Assembly (NCBI GenBank): GCA_964606415.1
Contig: CAZSGN010000044.1
Location: 1-14,572, forward strand
Direction of reading: 5' to 3'
Source: CAZSGN01 sp964606415
GTDB lineage: Bacteria > Bacteroidota > Bacteroidia > Bacteroidales > JBBRXJ01
Length of the DNA stretch: 14,572 nucleotides
Shown here: in pieces, positions 1 to 7,005 of the stretch
Position numbering within the stretch: the first letter of the stretch is position 1
Layout of the letters: each line of letters opens with the position of its first letter
Notes under the pieces: generated by a model
What the model saw: the letters and a program-made list of their open reading frames with translations, nothing else
What the model was told of the DNA's origin: nothing
Databases searched by the model: none
Program-made: the position numbers and the translations under genes

Positions 1-1355
1 TTGGGGATGGATCTGAACCAAATATGGCCGCCAAGCATTTCAACAAAAGTTTTGGCAATGGATAGCCCCAGTCCAACGCCTTCGTCTCCGCTTGAATATT
101 TGTTCTCTGCCCGGGTGAAGCGGTCAAATATCAGATGATGCTTTAAATGGTGAATGCCTTGTCCTGTGTCTTTAACAAAAAATAAAATTGATTTATCTTC
201 ATATTGATATCCGAAATTGATACTTCCTTCTTTGGTGTATTTTAGGGCATTTTTTAATAGGTTAGATAAGGCGGAGTAAACTTTTTCTTTATCGGTCATG
301 ATGTTTGTCTTTTCTTTTGGCAATGGGTTGTGTACTGTCAGATGCAGGCTTTTGTTTTCTGCTTCAGGAGAGAAAAGATGAAAAAGCTCGTTGATTAGTT
401 CATGGATGTTGGTTTCTTTTGGATAAATATTCATCTGTCCCGATTCGATCATTGATATGTTTACCAGGTCGTTAATGGTGTTTAACATTCTTTGCCCGCT
501 TTTTTCAATGATGTCAAGGTATTTGTCTTGTTCATGAGGGGCGTATTGATTGTTTTTTAATAGATTAGCAAATCCGAGAATTCCATTCATTGGTGTTCTT
601 ATCTCATGACTGATATTCGCGAGAAAAGCGGATTTTAACTTGTCGCTTTCTTCTGCCCGGTCCCGTGCATCTTCTAACTCTTTCTGAATAACTTCTTTAT
701 GGCGAATTTGTTCTGTTAGTTGATTATTGCTTTCCTGCAGCTCGTTGGCTTGTTGCCGGGTAATATTAACAATATGAAGAAGGTTGAAATGGATAAAGCT
801 AAAACTCATTACCATCAAGCCTCCAAGTAAGATCATTACAGAAATGGCTGTTAACCAGGATACGGGGTATTTTGAGATTTCTAACAGGTCTATATCAATT
901 TTTACCAGGCCTTTAATCATCAATAATGCGATGATTGTCATCGGGATGCTTGCCAGTATTATTGATAGTAATCCTTTCTTAAAACCGAAAAAAATGGTGG
1001 TAAGTATAAAAAAGGTGAGATAAAGCGGTATTCCGGCACCGCTGAAACCGTAAATATATATGTTGTGACTGGCAAGTAAAAAAAGGAGTGTGACGATAAT
1101 GCCAGCAATAACTTTGTAATGAATATCTTTCCTGAGCAGGTAAAGCAAAGGAAAAGGCAGGAATAGCAGTGTATAAATAACTGCTACATGGAATTGATCC
1201 AGGTGGATCGCTTCAGTAATACCAATGGAAATAACCGGAATGCCAATAATTATGATGATTAATAGAAGTGTGTCTAGTATTTTACGTAACAACACCTCAT
1301 ATTGGTCAAAAGGATTGAGGTGAAATGTAAATAGTTGCTTTAAGAAGGAATTCAT
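1..1355 (-). CDS. Membrane sensor histidine kinase (partial, C-terminus cut by window edge)
   Basis: The 451 visible residues begin at an ATG at 1355 and run off the left edge. The N-terminal half has six hydrophobic segments (about residues 30-48, 56-74, 82-96, 107-124, 127-147, 165-190). A helical linker rich in Q and E (about 200-240) follows and has a coiled-coil look. The dimerisation/phosphoacceptor box is NISHEIRTPMNG, with H250 as the expected phosphorylated histidine. The ATPase domain shows an N box (LLKNALKYT, N369), a G1 box (DTGQGI, 396-401), an F box (FDRFTRAEN) and a G2 box (GVGLGL, 426-431). The catalytic core is therefore nearly complete, and only the end of the ATPase domain and any receiver domain lie beyond the window. 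It should autophosphorylate at the inner membrane in response to an unknown signal. No separate periplasmic or PAS domain is seen, and no response regulator is in view. Confidence 0.93.
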   Translation of the reverse strand, partial: MNSFLKQLFTFHLNPFDQYEVLLRKILDTLLLIIIIIGIPVISIGITEAIHLDQFHVAVIYTLLFLPFPLLYLLRKDIHYKVIAGIIVTLLFLLASHNIYIYGFSGAGIPLYLTFFILTTIFFGFKKGLLSIILASIPMTIIALLMIKGLVKIDIDLLEISKYPVSWLTAISVMILLGGLMVMSFSFIHFNLLHIVNITRQQANELQESNNQLTEQIRHKEVIQKELEDARDRAEESDKLKSAFLANISHEIRTPMNGILGFANLLKNNQYAPHEQDKYLDIIEKSGQRMLNTINDLVNISMIESGQMNIYPKETNIHELINELFHLFSPEAENKSLHLTVHNPLPKEKTNIMTDKEKVYSALSNLLKNALKYTKEGSINFGYQYEDKSILFFVKDTGQGIHHLKHHLIFDRFTRAENKYSSGDEGVGLGLSIAKTFVEMLGGHIWFRSIP

Positions 1356-1421
1356 CCCGGACGTGTTAAGGCTTGTGCAGATTTACCAGTTCATTGTCAA
1401 TTGTTTGTGGTGCGAAGTTAT

Positions 1422-1491
1422 AAAAAAATGGTTCTACTGCAAATTTAGTCGAAATACTTTCATTATACCGATGAAATATGCAGTAGAACCA
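1422..1491 (-). terminator. Probable Rho-independent terminator for the trxB-HAD unit
   Basis: A 13-bp perfect inverted repeat (TGGTTCTACTGCA at 1429-1441, its complement at 1479-1491) is extended by a mismatch and four more pairs. A smaller stem, TTTCAT/ATGAAA (1458-1463 and 1471-1476), is nested inside. On the minus strand the hairpin is followed at once by A and seven T (1422-1428), the arrangement of an intrinsic terminator. The plus-strand side has no T-tract. It lies about 125 nt past the HAD stop and 67 nt before the histidine-kinase start. Its left arm also overlaps a TAAATTTG box (1440-1447), so a regulatory role for the kinase gene is an alternative. Confidence 0.65.
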
Positions 1492-1529
1492 AGGAAAAGA
1501 AGATTAAAAAAGACATAAGATCTATATGA

Positions 1530-1568
1530 ATTCCCACAGCAAAAAAAACAAATTTGTGCTTTGGGAAT
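1530..1568. repeat. Imperfect inverted repeat 3' of the HAD gene
   Basis: ATTCCCACAGC (1530-1540) and GCTTTGGGAAT (1558-1568) pair at 10 of 11 positions around a 17-nt A/T-rich loop. It lies 48 nt beyond the HAD stop codon. No T-tract follows directly on the minus strand, so it is more likely a 3' mRNA-stabilising structure or a weak terminator than a strong one. The rest of the 260-nt gap between the HAD and kinase genes holds only this repeat and the stronger hairpin at 1429-1491. Confidence 0.4.
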
Positions 1569-1615
1569 GGTGCTTCTCTTTTTTTACCCGATGCTTTTAT
1601 GATTAAATCAATATT

Positions 1616-2500
1616 TTACCAGGGTGGACGTTCCGGGAGGTGTGTGTCAAATTCATTGATTAGTGTTTTTTGATATTCACCTTTAAAAGTGCCCTCATAA
1701 AATTTATCCAGGGCTTCGTTATGAAAGCGTTTCCATGAATCTTCTTCGTAACCGGGATTAATCGGATAAAAAAGAACTCCGTTGGTTTCCGCTGCTTTTA
1801 GGTCCCCCGGTGCATCACCGATCATCAATATATGATCTTTGTCGTATTTGTCACGGGTTGCCAGGTCCAGATGTTCAGATTTTTTGCCATGCTCCTGGCC
1901 GGCAATTAATTGTACGAAACCATCAATGTTATTTTCTTCCCATTCTCTTACCAAAGCTTCCAGTGGTGTTTGTGAAACCACAATCACATCTGCCAATTCC
2001 TGCATTTTTACAAGAGATTCGCGCAGGTAAGGAAAGGGAGCTATGCCATATACCATATTTCCGACTGTTTGGTTGACAGCATTAGACCAGTTTAGCGCTT
2101 TTTCAATAACCTTGTCAGCTGTTTCTTTAGCGTATTTTTCAAGAGCCGGATTTCCTAATTTAGATTCTTTTTCGGTCCATTCAATCAATGGCTGGATATC
2201 TGGCATTTTTGTTCCGCGTGCGCGTACTTCATGACGCTGGCCTAATAATTTAATGGTTTCAATTAACGCCAGGAAGCGGTTTAAGCCTCTTGTTTTTGAG
2301 TAGAGGTTAACAAACTCCCATGTTTCCCTGGCATATTTAGATACGTTTTGCATGTCCCAGTACTTAATAAAATTAGGACAAAAGCATTCTTTATGTTTGA
2401 TTTCCATGGTGTCAAAAGCACACCCGTCTGAGTCTATTCCTATAAAGAAATCGTGTTTTTTATTCAATTTTTTTAGTTCTTCTTGAGGATTTGAAGCCAT
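1616..2500 (-). CDS. HAD-superfamily hydrolase
   Basis: A 294-residue soluble protein with haloacid dehalogenase signatures. Motif I is GIDSDG (nucleophile D23, acid/base D25). Motif II is VIVVSQTP (S176). A lysine pair, K206-K207, precedes the last motif. Motif IV is MIGDAPGD (228-233), which would bind Mg2+. A large cap insertion of roughly 120 residues sits between motifs I and II. The family suggests a phosphatase on a small phosphorylated metabolite; the substrate cannot be read from sequence. It starts at an ATG 21 nt downstream of trxB, so the two are probably co-transcribed. There is no signal peptide. The class is clear, the specific function unknown. Confidence 0.85.
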   Translation of the reverse strand: MASNPQEELKKLNKKHDFFIGIDSDGCAFDTMEIKHKECFCPNFIKYWDMQNVSKYARETWEFVNLYSKTRGLNRFLALIETIKLLGQRHEVRARGTKMPDIQPLIEWTEKESKLGNPALEKYAKETADKVIEKALNWSNAVNQTVGNMVYGIAPFPYLRESLVKMQELADVIVVSQTPLEALVREWEENNIDGFVQLIAGQEHGKKSEHLDLATRDKYDKDHILMIGDAPGDLKAAETNGVLFYPINPGYEEDSWKRFHNEALDKFYEGTFKGEYQKTLINEFDTHLPERPPW

Positions 2501-2521
2501 AAATCAATTTACTTTTTTAAA

Positions 2522-3511
2522 TTATAAATATTTTTCAGCAAGATATCTCTCCGAGTCGATGGCTGCTTTACAACCTGTCCCAGCTGCTGTAATTGCTTGT
2601 CTGTAAACAGAGTCCATAGCATCACCGCAGGCAAATACGCCTTTAACATTGGTATGGGATGTATCAGGCTTTGTTTTGATATAACCCACCTCGTCCATGT
2701 CAAGATAGTCTTTAAAGACAGCGGTATTGGGTTGATGTCCGATGGCAACAAAGAAACCATCCACATCAATTCGTTTTTCTCCTTCCGGGGAAGTTAAAAT
2801 AACCCCGTTAACAACCTGATCGCCAACAACCTCTTTGGTGACATGTTCAAATAAAACTTCAATATTCGGGGTTTTTAGCACACGTTCTTCCATGATCTTG
2901 GAAGCTCTCATTGTTGGTTTTCTAATAATCAGATAAACTTTATTGCATAGCCCGGCGAGGTATAAAGCTTCTTCTGCTGCTGTGTCGCCACCTCCAACTA
3001 CTGCGACATCTTTGCCTTTATAGAAAAACCCATCACAAGTGGCACAAGCCGAAACTCCTGAGCCTTTAAATTTTTCTTCGGATTCCAGGCCAAGGTATTT
3101 CGCTGTGGCGCCAGTAGCAATAATAACCGCATCTGCTTCGATCATTTTTTTATCATCAATGATCACTTTATGCGGATCGCTGGAGAAGTCAGCTTTAGTG
3201 GCAATTCCCCACCGGATATCAGTGCCGAATCGTTCGGCTTGTTTTTTAAAGTCTTCCATCATTAGAGGGCCCGTAATGCCTTCCGGATACCCGGGATAGT
3301 TTTCCACTTCGGTGGTGGTTGTTAACTGCCCGCCAGGCTCGATACCCTGATACATGACTGGTTCCAGGTTTGCCCTGGCTGCATAAATGGCAGCCGTATA
3401 ACCAGCAGGCCCGGAGCCAATAATTAAACATTTTACCCGCTCTACTTCCAGGTTTTCATTGTTCTGCTCCTGTTTATCGCTCTGTGTTTCAAGTGTTTTA
3501 AATATTGCCAT
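2522..3511 (-). CDS. trxB: Thioredoxin-disulfide reductase
   Basis: Thioredoxin reductase transfers electrons from NADPH through FAD and a redox-active disulfide to thioredoxin in the cytoplasm. With the start at 3511 the protein has 329 residues. An FAD-binding GSGPAG (32-37) comes first, then the catalytic CATC (C156, C159) in ACATCDGFF, the NADPH-binding GGGDTA (173-178), and a C-terminal ACGDAMD FAD site (294-300). The open frame runs upstream to an ATG at 3607. I prefer 3511 because the predicted promoter element TATATTTG (3544-3551) lies inside that extension, and because the extension is a hydrophobic and basic stretch not expected in this family. A roughly 20-residue tail rich in Q, E and N before the Rossmann fold is slightly longer than usual. 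It is probably co-transcribed with the HAD gene. Confidence 0.95.
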   Translation of the reverse strand: MAIFKTLETQSDKQEQNNENLEVERVKCLIIGSGPAGYTAAIYAARANLEPVMYQGIEPGGQLTTTTEVENYPGYPEGITGPLMMEDFKKQAERFGTDIRWGIATKADFSSDPHKVIIDDKKMIEADAVIIATGATAKYLGLESEEKFKGSGVSACATCDGFFYKGKDVAVVGGGDTAAEEALYLAGLCNKVYLIIRKPTMRASKIMEERVLKTPNIEVLFEHVTKEVVGDQVVNGVILTSPEGEKRIDVDGFFVAIGHQPNTAVFKDYLDMDEVGYIKTKPDTSHTNVKGVFACGDAMDSVYRQAITAAGTGCKAAIDSERYLAEKYL

Positions 3512-3543
3512 GATTGTTTTATGTTTTTTATTTATGAACGAAT

Positions 3544-3551
3544 CAAATATA
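3544..3551 (-). promoter_or_regulatory. Candidate -7 promoter element for trxB
   Basis: On the minus strand this reads TATATTTG, a full match to the Bacteroidota -7 consensus TAnnTTTG. It lies 32 nt upstream of the chosen trxB start. No convincing TTTG -33 element is seen about 19 nt further upstream, so it is a half-supported promoter. The 197-nt space between trxB and the tRNA holds this element and the divergent tRNA promoter. Confidence 0.5.
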
Positions 3552-3664
3552 ATTGTTTTTCTTAGAATAAAAATGATGCCAATGATTGGTTTTGCAAAAA
3601 ATGTCATTATTTATATATGTCAATATGTCTTTTATTATTTTTTGGTGTTGTTTCTCTTTTTTGG

Positions 3665-3695
3665 TTTGGATTAACAGACAAATTGATTATTTTTG
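3665..3695 (+). promoter_or_regulatory. Bacteroidota-type promoter of tRNA-Pro
   Basis: TTTG at 3665-3668, a 19-nt spacer, then TATTTTTG at 3688-3695. This fits the known Bacteroidota vegetative sigma-factor consensus TTTG-N19-TAnnTTTG at every fixed position. The mature tRNA starts 14 nt after the -7 element, which leaves a leader of only a few nucleotides. It is the clearest promoter in the window and supports the taxonomic reading. Confidence 0.8.
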
Positions 3696-3708
3696 CAAGC
3701 ATTCAGTT

Positions 3709-3786
3709 CGGGGTGTAGCTCAGTCCGGTTAGAGTACACGTCTGGGGGGCGTGGGGCCGGCAGTTCGAATCTGCCCACCCCGACCA
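3709..3786 (+). tRNA. tRNA-Pro (anticodon GGG)
   Basis: The cloverleaf folds by eye. The acceptor stem is CGGGGTG with CACCCCG and discriminator A. The D arm is GCTC/GAGT with one G-T pair. The anticodon stem CACGT/GCGTG encloses the loop CTGGGGG, giving anticodon GGG followed by G37, as expected for tRNA-Pro reading CCC and CCU. The T arm GGCAG-TTCGAAT-CTGCC is canonical. The 3' CCA is encoded (3784-3786). It is the only plus-strand gene, divergent from trxB and convergent with the acyl-CoA dehydrogenase gene. Confidence 0.95.
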
Positions 3787-3790
3787 TAAT

Positions 3791-3831
3791 AAACCGTAAT
3801 TAGCTTGTTGTTAGCTGGTTACGGTTTTTTT
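3791..3831 (+). terminator. Rho-independent terminator of tRNA-Pro
   Basis: AAACCGTAA (3791-3799) pairs perfectly with TTACGGTTT (3819-3827), followed by four more T (3828-3831). The hairpin begins 4 nt after the encoded CCA, so the tRNA is probably transcribed alone. Confidence 0.85.
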
Positions 3832-3884
3832 GTTGCTATTTTTACCCTTGTTTTTACGGATCATATGAGGATTTGGGTGGATAG

Positions 3885-3932
3885 AAAAATATATCAAAAT
3901 TCATTTTGATTTTTCATTGATCCATTTTGATA
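3885..3932 (-). terminator. Palindromic ATTTTGAT repeats, possible terminator of the acyl-CoA dehydrogenase gene
   Basis: ATCAAAAT (3893-3900) and ATTTTGAT (3903-3910) form an 8+2+8 palindrome. A further copy, ATTTTGATA (3924-3932), can pair over 9 bp with TATCAAAAT (3892-3900). On the minus strand the palindrome is followed by a short T-run (3885-3889), just past the acyl-CoA dehydrogenase stop at 3950. The stems are nearly all A-T, so termination would be weak. Three copies of one half-site could instead be a protein-binding cluster. The short stretch between this and the tRNA terminator holds nothing I recognise. Confidence 0.4.
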
Positions 3933-3949
3933 AGAATACCATGTTTGCC

Positions 3950-5500
3950 TTAAGAGAACATATTTGAATCAGAACCTTGCCAGTAGCTGTTTGTCTGGTA
4001 ATCTACCACAAATTGTACTTCTGTTCTGTGGGATATGGTTTGTAGCTCATGGCGAATATCTATCAATAGTTGTTCAATCGAATTGGATATAAGTTTTGGG
4101 TTGAATGATTGTTCTCCTAAACTTAATAACATATCCATAGATAAAAATTTACTCATGAGCTTGCCAAGAAGGGCTGTTTTTCTTTGAGACATTAATCTGT
4201 TAAGGTCAAAATCTGTCATTCTTTTAAGCAAGGAAGAGGCTTGTTGGGTTAAAGGATGATGGGATAAAAATTGGTACAGATTGGTTTCTTTCGCTGTTTT
4301 CATTCCTTTTAGAAGCGCCTCTCCGGTTTGGATGTAAAGAATGTCATTGGGGCCTTCAAATATTTGAAAAGGCCGGCTGTCAACGATAGCCCTGCCGGCA
4401 AAATGATTTAACCGGTATGCTTTGGCTCCGTTTAACTGGAATAAGTGTTGGGCAGATTCTTGCATTAGATCAGTGGAAATGGCTTTCATCGAGTTGCACA
4501 CCATACCCCAGGAAAGTAAATTGTTCTCAGGCATTGCATTTTTATTGGCAAAGTGGCACATGGCAGAGGTGAGGGTAAAAGCGTGTTGTATTTTATTCAG
4601 CCGGTTCCTGACCTGATCATAATTAATGAGTTGTTTATTGCCAACGGTTCTTTCATGACAGTGTTCAATGGCTTCATCCAGTATGCGATGCGTAAAACCC
4701 ATGGCTATTGCTGGTATTAACATCCTGTTCCTGTGAAGCGAATCAAGCATCATGGAGATGCCTGTAGTTTGAGGGTTTAATTTCTGATGCAAGGGGATTC
4801 TGACGTTTATATTATTCCTGCCGTACGGGATCATGTACAGACCTAGATTATGAAAGATTTCCTCTACTTCAACATGTTGGTCTTTTTGATGATTGTCACT
4901 TATAAAAAAGTCTATGTCACGTTGTAATGAGCCTTCGGGTGTCTTCTTCCTGGCTGTGAGCAGCCAATAATCAGCCATGCCGGTTAATCCTCCCCAATGT
5001 TTGGTCCCTTTTAAATGATAAGCATTATCTTTTATGTGGTAAGAAGACTGCATGTTAAGGGCATCGCTTCCATGGCCTGGTTCAGTAATCATGAGGCCTC
5101 CTAATTTTTTGTCATTAAGAAAGCCATTCAATACCTCATTTTTTATTTCTTCATCTGCATATTTTATTAATGGTTGAAGAAAAAGCCCCCAGTTGATGCC
5201 AAAGATTAGGCCTAATGGTAGCGCTGCATATGAGGCTGCAGCAACAAGATCAATTCCTTCGCTAATGGAACCGCCTCTTCCGTTATAGTGTTTTGGAATA
5301 AAGACAGACATCGGGTTTAATGAAAGGATCTTGTTCATCATGTTTCCCGGTAAACCCCGGCTTACTGAAAAATCGTCAATGTTGTCCTGTTCATGAAAAA
5401 GGTTCTTTATTTTTTCTTTAAAATCTGATAACCATTCGTTATATGGTTTATATATGAAATTGGCTGATTTTTTTGTTTTTTTTCTAAAAAATGTATTCAT
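3950..5500 (-). CDS. Acyl-CoA dehydrogenase family protein
   Basis: An FAD-dependent acyl-CoA dehydrogenase-like protein, 516 residues from the ATG at 5500. The N-terminal helical domain leads into the beta-domain signature ITEPGHGSD (138-146) and a flavin-contact region near TKHWGG (166-171). The C-terminal helical domain ends in QIFEGPNDILY (379-389), where E382 sits at the catalytic-base position of medium-chain enzymes. About 125 further residues extend past this motif, longer than the usual 380-400-residue enzymes. The frame opens upstream to an ATG at 5563, but a probable -7 element (5538-5545) lies within that stretch, so the start at 5500 is favoured. There is no transferase, hydratase or electron-transfer flavoprotein gene nearby, so the substrate is unknown. 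Beta-oxidation or an amino-acid-derived acyl-CoA are possibilities. Confidence 0.85.
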   Translation of the reverse strand: MNTFFRKKTKKSANFIYKPYNEWLSDFKEKIKNLFHEQDNIDDFSVSRGLPGNMMNKILSLNPMSVFIPKHYNGRGGSISEGIDLVAAASYAALPLGLIFGINWGLFLQPLIKYADEEIKNEVLNGFLNDKKLGGLMITEPGHGSDALNMQSSYHIKDNAYHLKGTKHWGGLTGMADYWLLTARKKTPEGSLQRDIDFFISDNHQKDQHVEVEEIFHNLGLYMIPYGRNNINVRIPLHQKLNPQTTGISMMLDSLHRNRMLIPAIAMGFTHRILDEAIEHCHERTVGNKQLINYDQVRNRLNKIQHAFTLTSAMCHFANKNAMPENNLLSWGMVCNSMKAISTDLMQESAQHLFQLNGAKAYRLNHFAGRAIVDSRPFQIFEGPNDILYIQTGEALLKGMKTAKETNLYQFLSHHPLTQQASSLLKRMTDFDLNRLMSQRKTALLGKLMSKFLSMDMLLSLGEQSFNPKLISNSIEQLLIDIRHELQTISHRTEVQFVVDYQTNSYWQGSDSNMFS

Positions 5501-5537
5501 CCGATATGGGTTGATTATTATTTTGTTAATCCTACTG

Positions 5538-5545
5538 CAAATATA
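5538..5545 (-). promoter_or_regulatory. Candidate -7 promoter element for the acyl-CoA dehydrogenase gene
   Basis: The minus strand reads TATATTTG, identical to the element before trxB and matching TAnnTTTG. It is 37 nt upstream of the ATG at 5500. No TTTG is found at the expected -33 position, so an activator may be needed if the promoter is real. Confidence 0.5.
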
Positions 5546-5576
5546 GGAATAAAAAATGGGCATATAGTTATTAAGG

Positions 5577-5601
5577 TTGAATAAATGAGTTTTTTATTCA
5601 A
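5577..5601. repeat. Inverted repeat upstream of the acyl-CoA dehydrogenase promoter
   Basis: TTGAATA (5577-5583) and TATTCAA (5595-5601) are perfect inverted repeats with an 11-nt spacer. They sit about 32-56 nt upstream of the candidate -7 element, a usual place for an activator site. They also lie downstream of hypB on the same strand, so a weak terminator hairpin is an alternative. A direct pair of TGATATC (5631-5637 and 5644-5650, 13 nt apart) lies further upstream in the same 202-nt gap. Confidence 0.35.
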
Positions 5602-5673
5602 TTCATTTTATATCACTGTTGTCTTATTATTGATATCCGGGTATGATATCTAATGACGCATAGAATAAAATCA

Positions 5674-5711
5674 TTCTGCTACTGACTTCCTGCTCCTAAC
5701 ACCTAACTTCT
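5674..5711. repeat. Degenerate short repeat at the 3' end of hypB
   Basis: The plus strand carries a C/T-rich run of near-repeats (ACTTCCTGCTCC, TAACACCTAACTTCTG) that reads as repeated TTAGG/GAAGT blocks on the minus strand. It overlaps the last codons of hypB. A similar degraded run (TTTGACTCCTCTCC, around 6601-6614) lies upstream of hypB. These resemble decayed short tandem repeats found between genes in some Bacteroidota; the function is unknown. Confidence 0.3.
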
Positions 5712-6509
5712 GTTTCGTTTCAGCCAGTCATACCATAACGATAATCCTTCACCTTTGGTGGCTGAGGTTTCAATAAACTCCATGTCAGGTTGAACCCTTT
5801 GGGCATATTCTTTTACTTTTTCTACATCGAAATCCACATATGGCAGTAGGTCTGTTTTGTTGATGATACAAAGATCAGAAGAGGAAAACATGCCTGGGTA
5901 TTTCAATGGTTTATCATCACCTTCGGTAACGCTGATGATCACTACCCGTTTGCTTTCCCCAAGGTCAAAAAGGGCAGGGCAGACCAGGTTGCCAACATTC
6001 TCGATCATCAGCAGGCTTTTTTCAGCAGGATTCAACTCCTGGATTGCATCGCGTATCATATTCGCATCCAGGTGGCATCCGTTTCCGGTATTGACCTGCA
6101 CAACAGGTGCGCCTGTGGCATCAATACGGTCGGCATCATTCATGGTTTGTTGATCACCTTCAATGACACAGATATCCCAGTGTTTTTTTTGGTCGTTGAT
6201 CGTTTTTTCCAGGAGGGTTGTTTTACCTGATCCGGGTGAACTAACAAAGTTCAGGCCAAAGATTCCCTTAGCCTCGAGAAATCCCCTGTTCCGTTCAGCC
6301 ATTAAATTGTTTTGCAACAAAGCGTCCTGCTCAATGTCAATGGTTTTTGAATGACGATCGTCATGGCTATGATGATGATGATCATGATCATGATGGTGTT
6401 CATGTCCATGATGGTCGTGAGCATGTGACTGTCCTTCATGGTGATGATGGTGGCCCGGACGGCCAATGGTAACTAAATGATTATCGCTGCATCCGCAAGT
6501 GTTACACAT
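5703..6509 (-). CDS. hypB: Hydrogenase nickel-incorporation GTPase HypB
   Basis: HypB uses GTP hydrolysis to deliver nickel to the large subunit of [NiFe]-hydrogenase with its partner HypA. The 268-residue protein opens with MCNTCGC (C2, C5, C7), the high-affinity N-terminal nickel site seen in some HypB proteins. A tract with 20 histidines follows between residues 20 and 53, typical of nickel-storing HypB. The G domain has a P-loop SPGSGKTT (91-98), the metal-binding GNGCHLDA (C145, H146), the family signature ENVGNLVCP (170-178) and the guanine-specificity motif NKTD (217-220). It lies 154 nt downstream of hypA on the same strand. hypC-F and hydrogenase structural genes are not in the window. 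A urease partner is possible in principle, but no urease gene is seen. Confidence 0.97.
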   Translation of the reverse strand: MCNTCGCSDNHLVTIGRPGHHHHHEGQSHAHDHHGHEHHHDHDHHHHSHDDRHSKTIDIEQDALLQNNLMAERNRGFLEAKGIFGLNFVSSPGSGKTTLLEKTINDQKKHWDICVIEGDQQTMNDADRIDATGAPVVQVNTGNGCHLDANMIRDAIQELNPAEKSLLMIENVGNLVCPALFDLGESKRVVIISVTEGDDKPLKYPGMFSSSDLCIINKTDLLPYVDFDVEKVKEYAQRVQPDMEFIETSATKGEGLSLWYDWLKRNRS

Positions 6510-6543
6510 AATGTTTGTTTTTTGTTTCCTTGTTCGTTGCCTG

Positions 6544-6559
6544 TCCGTCCACTGACGGA
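6544..6559. repeat. Short hairpin in the hypA-hypB gap
   Basis: TCCGTC (6544-6549) and GACGGA (6554-6559) form a perfect 6-bp stem with a CACT loop, 35 nt before the hypB start. No T-tract follows on the minus strand, so it is not a convincing terminator. It could affect hypB translation or mRNA processing. The rest of the 154-nt gap shows only low-complexity C/T-rich sequence. Confidence 0.35.
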
Positions 6560-6663
6560 TTTCTTGTTCTCTTTATACTCTTTATTCTTACGCTACTTAC
6601 TTTTGACTCCTCTCCTCGAAAATACAAATTAATCCTGACAAAAATAAACTTTTTGCTATTGAT

Positions 6664-7005
6664 TTATTCGGCCTCGATTGATTTGACTTTCAGTTCACTG
6701 CCTGCAAGAATATCATGTCTGAATGCTCCGCATTTAGGGCAGGGGTCAAAGTGATCCTGGAGTGCAAACTTGTATTTGCAATCTAAACATTTTGCTTCTC
6801 CAGGGATCCGGTTGATGGTCACCTCGGCATTTTCCATCATACTGCCTTTGATGGCTGAATTCATAGCTGTCTCAAGTGCTTCAAAGACCACGCCGGATAG
6901 TTCCCCCACATCCAGGTAGATGGCTGTAATATTTTTACAATTTTCTTTTTTGGCCGACTCCTCGGCAATGTCTACAATATTTTGTGCAATGGAAAATTCA
7001 TGCAT
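6664..7005 (-). CDS. hypA: Hydrogenase maturation nickel metallochaperone HypA
   Basis: HypA hands nickel to the [NiFe]-hydrogenase precursor together with HypB. The start at 7005 gives MHEFSIAQ, which places the invariant nickel ligand H2 next to E3; an in-frame TTG two codons upstream would bury it, so it is rejected. The 113-residue length is normal. The zinc site is two CxxC pairs, CLDC (C73, C76) and CPKC (C89, C92). The conserved LDVGELSGV segment (31-39) is present. It precedes hypB and follows the nif-mod operon after a 222-nt gap, so it probably has its own promoter, which I could not identify. Confidence 0.96.
   Translation of the reverse strand: MHEFSIAQNIVDIAEESAKKENCKNITAIYLDVGELSGVVFEALETAMNSAIKGSMMENAEVTINRIPGEAKCLDCKYKFALQDHFDPCPKCGAFRHDILAGSELKVKSIEAE

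Noticed and set aside
784..1023. Plus-strand 79-codon open frame
   Set aside because: It lies antisense to the transmembrane region of the histidine kinase, whose domains are clear, and it has no recognisable features.
3512..3607. Upstream extension of trxB to the ATG at 3607
   Set aside because: The extension covers the candidate promoter element TATATTTG and adds a hydrophobic and basic stretch foreign to the family.
5501..5563. Upstream extension of the acyl-CoA dehydrogenase to the ATG at 5563
   Set aside because: A TATATTTG promoter element lies inside it, so the transcript would begin downstream of that ATG.
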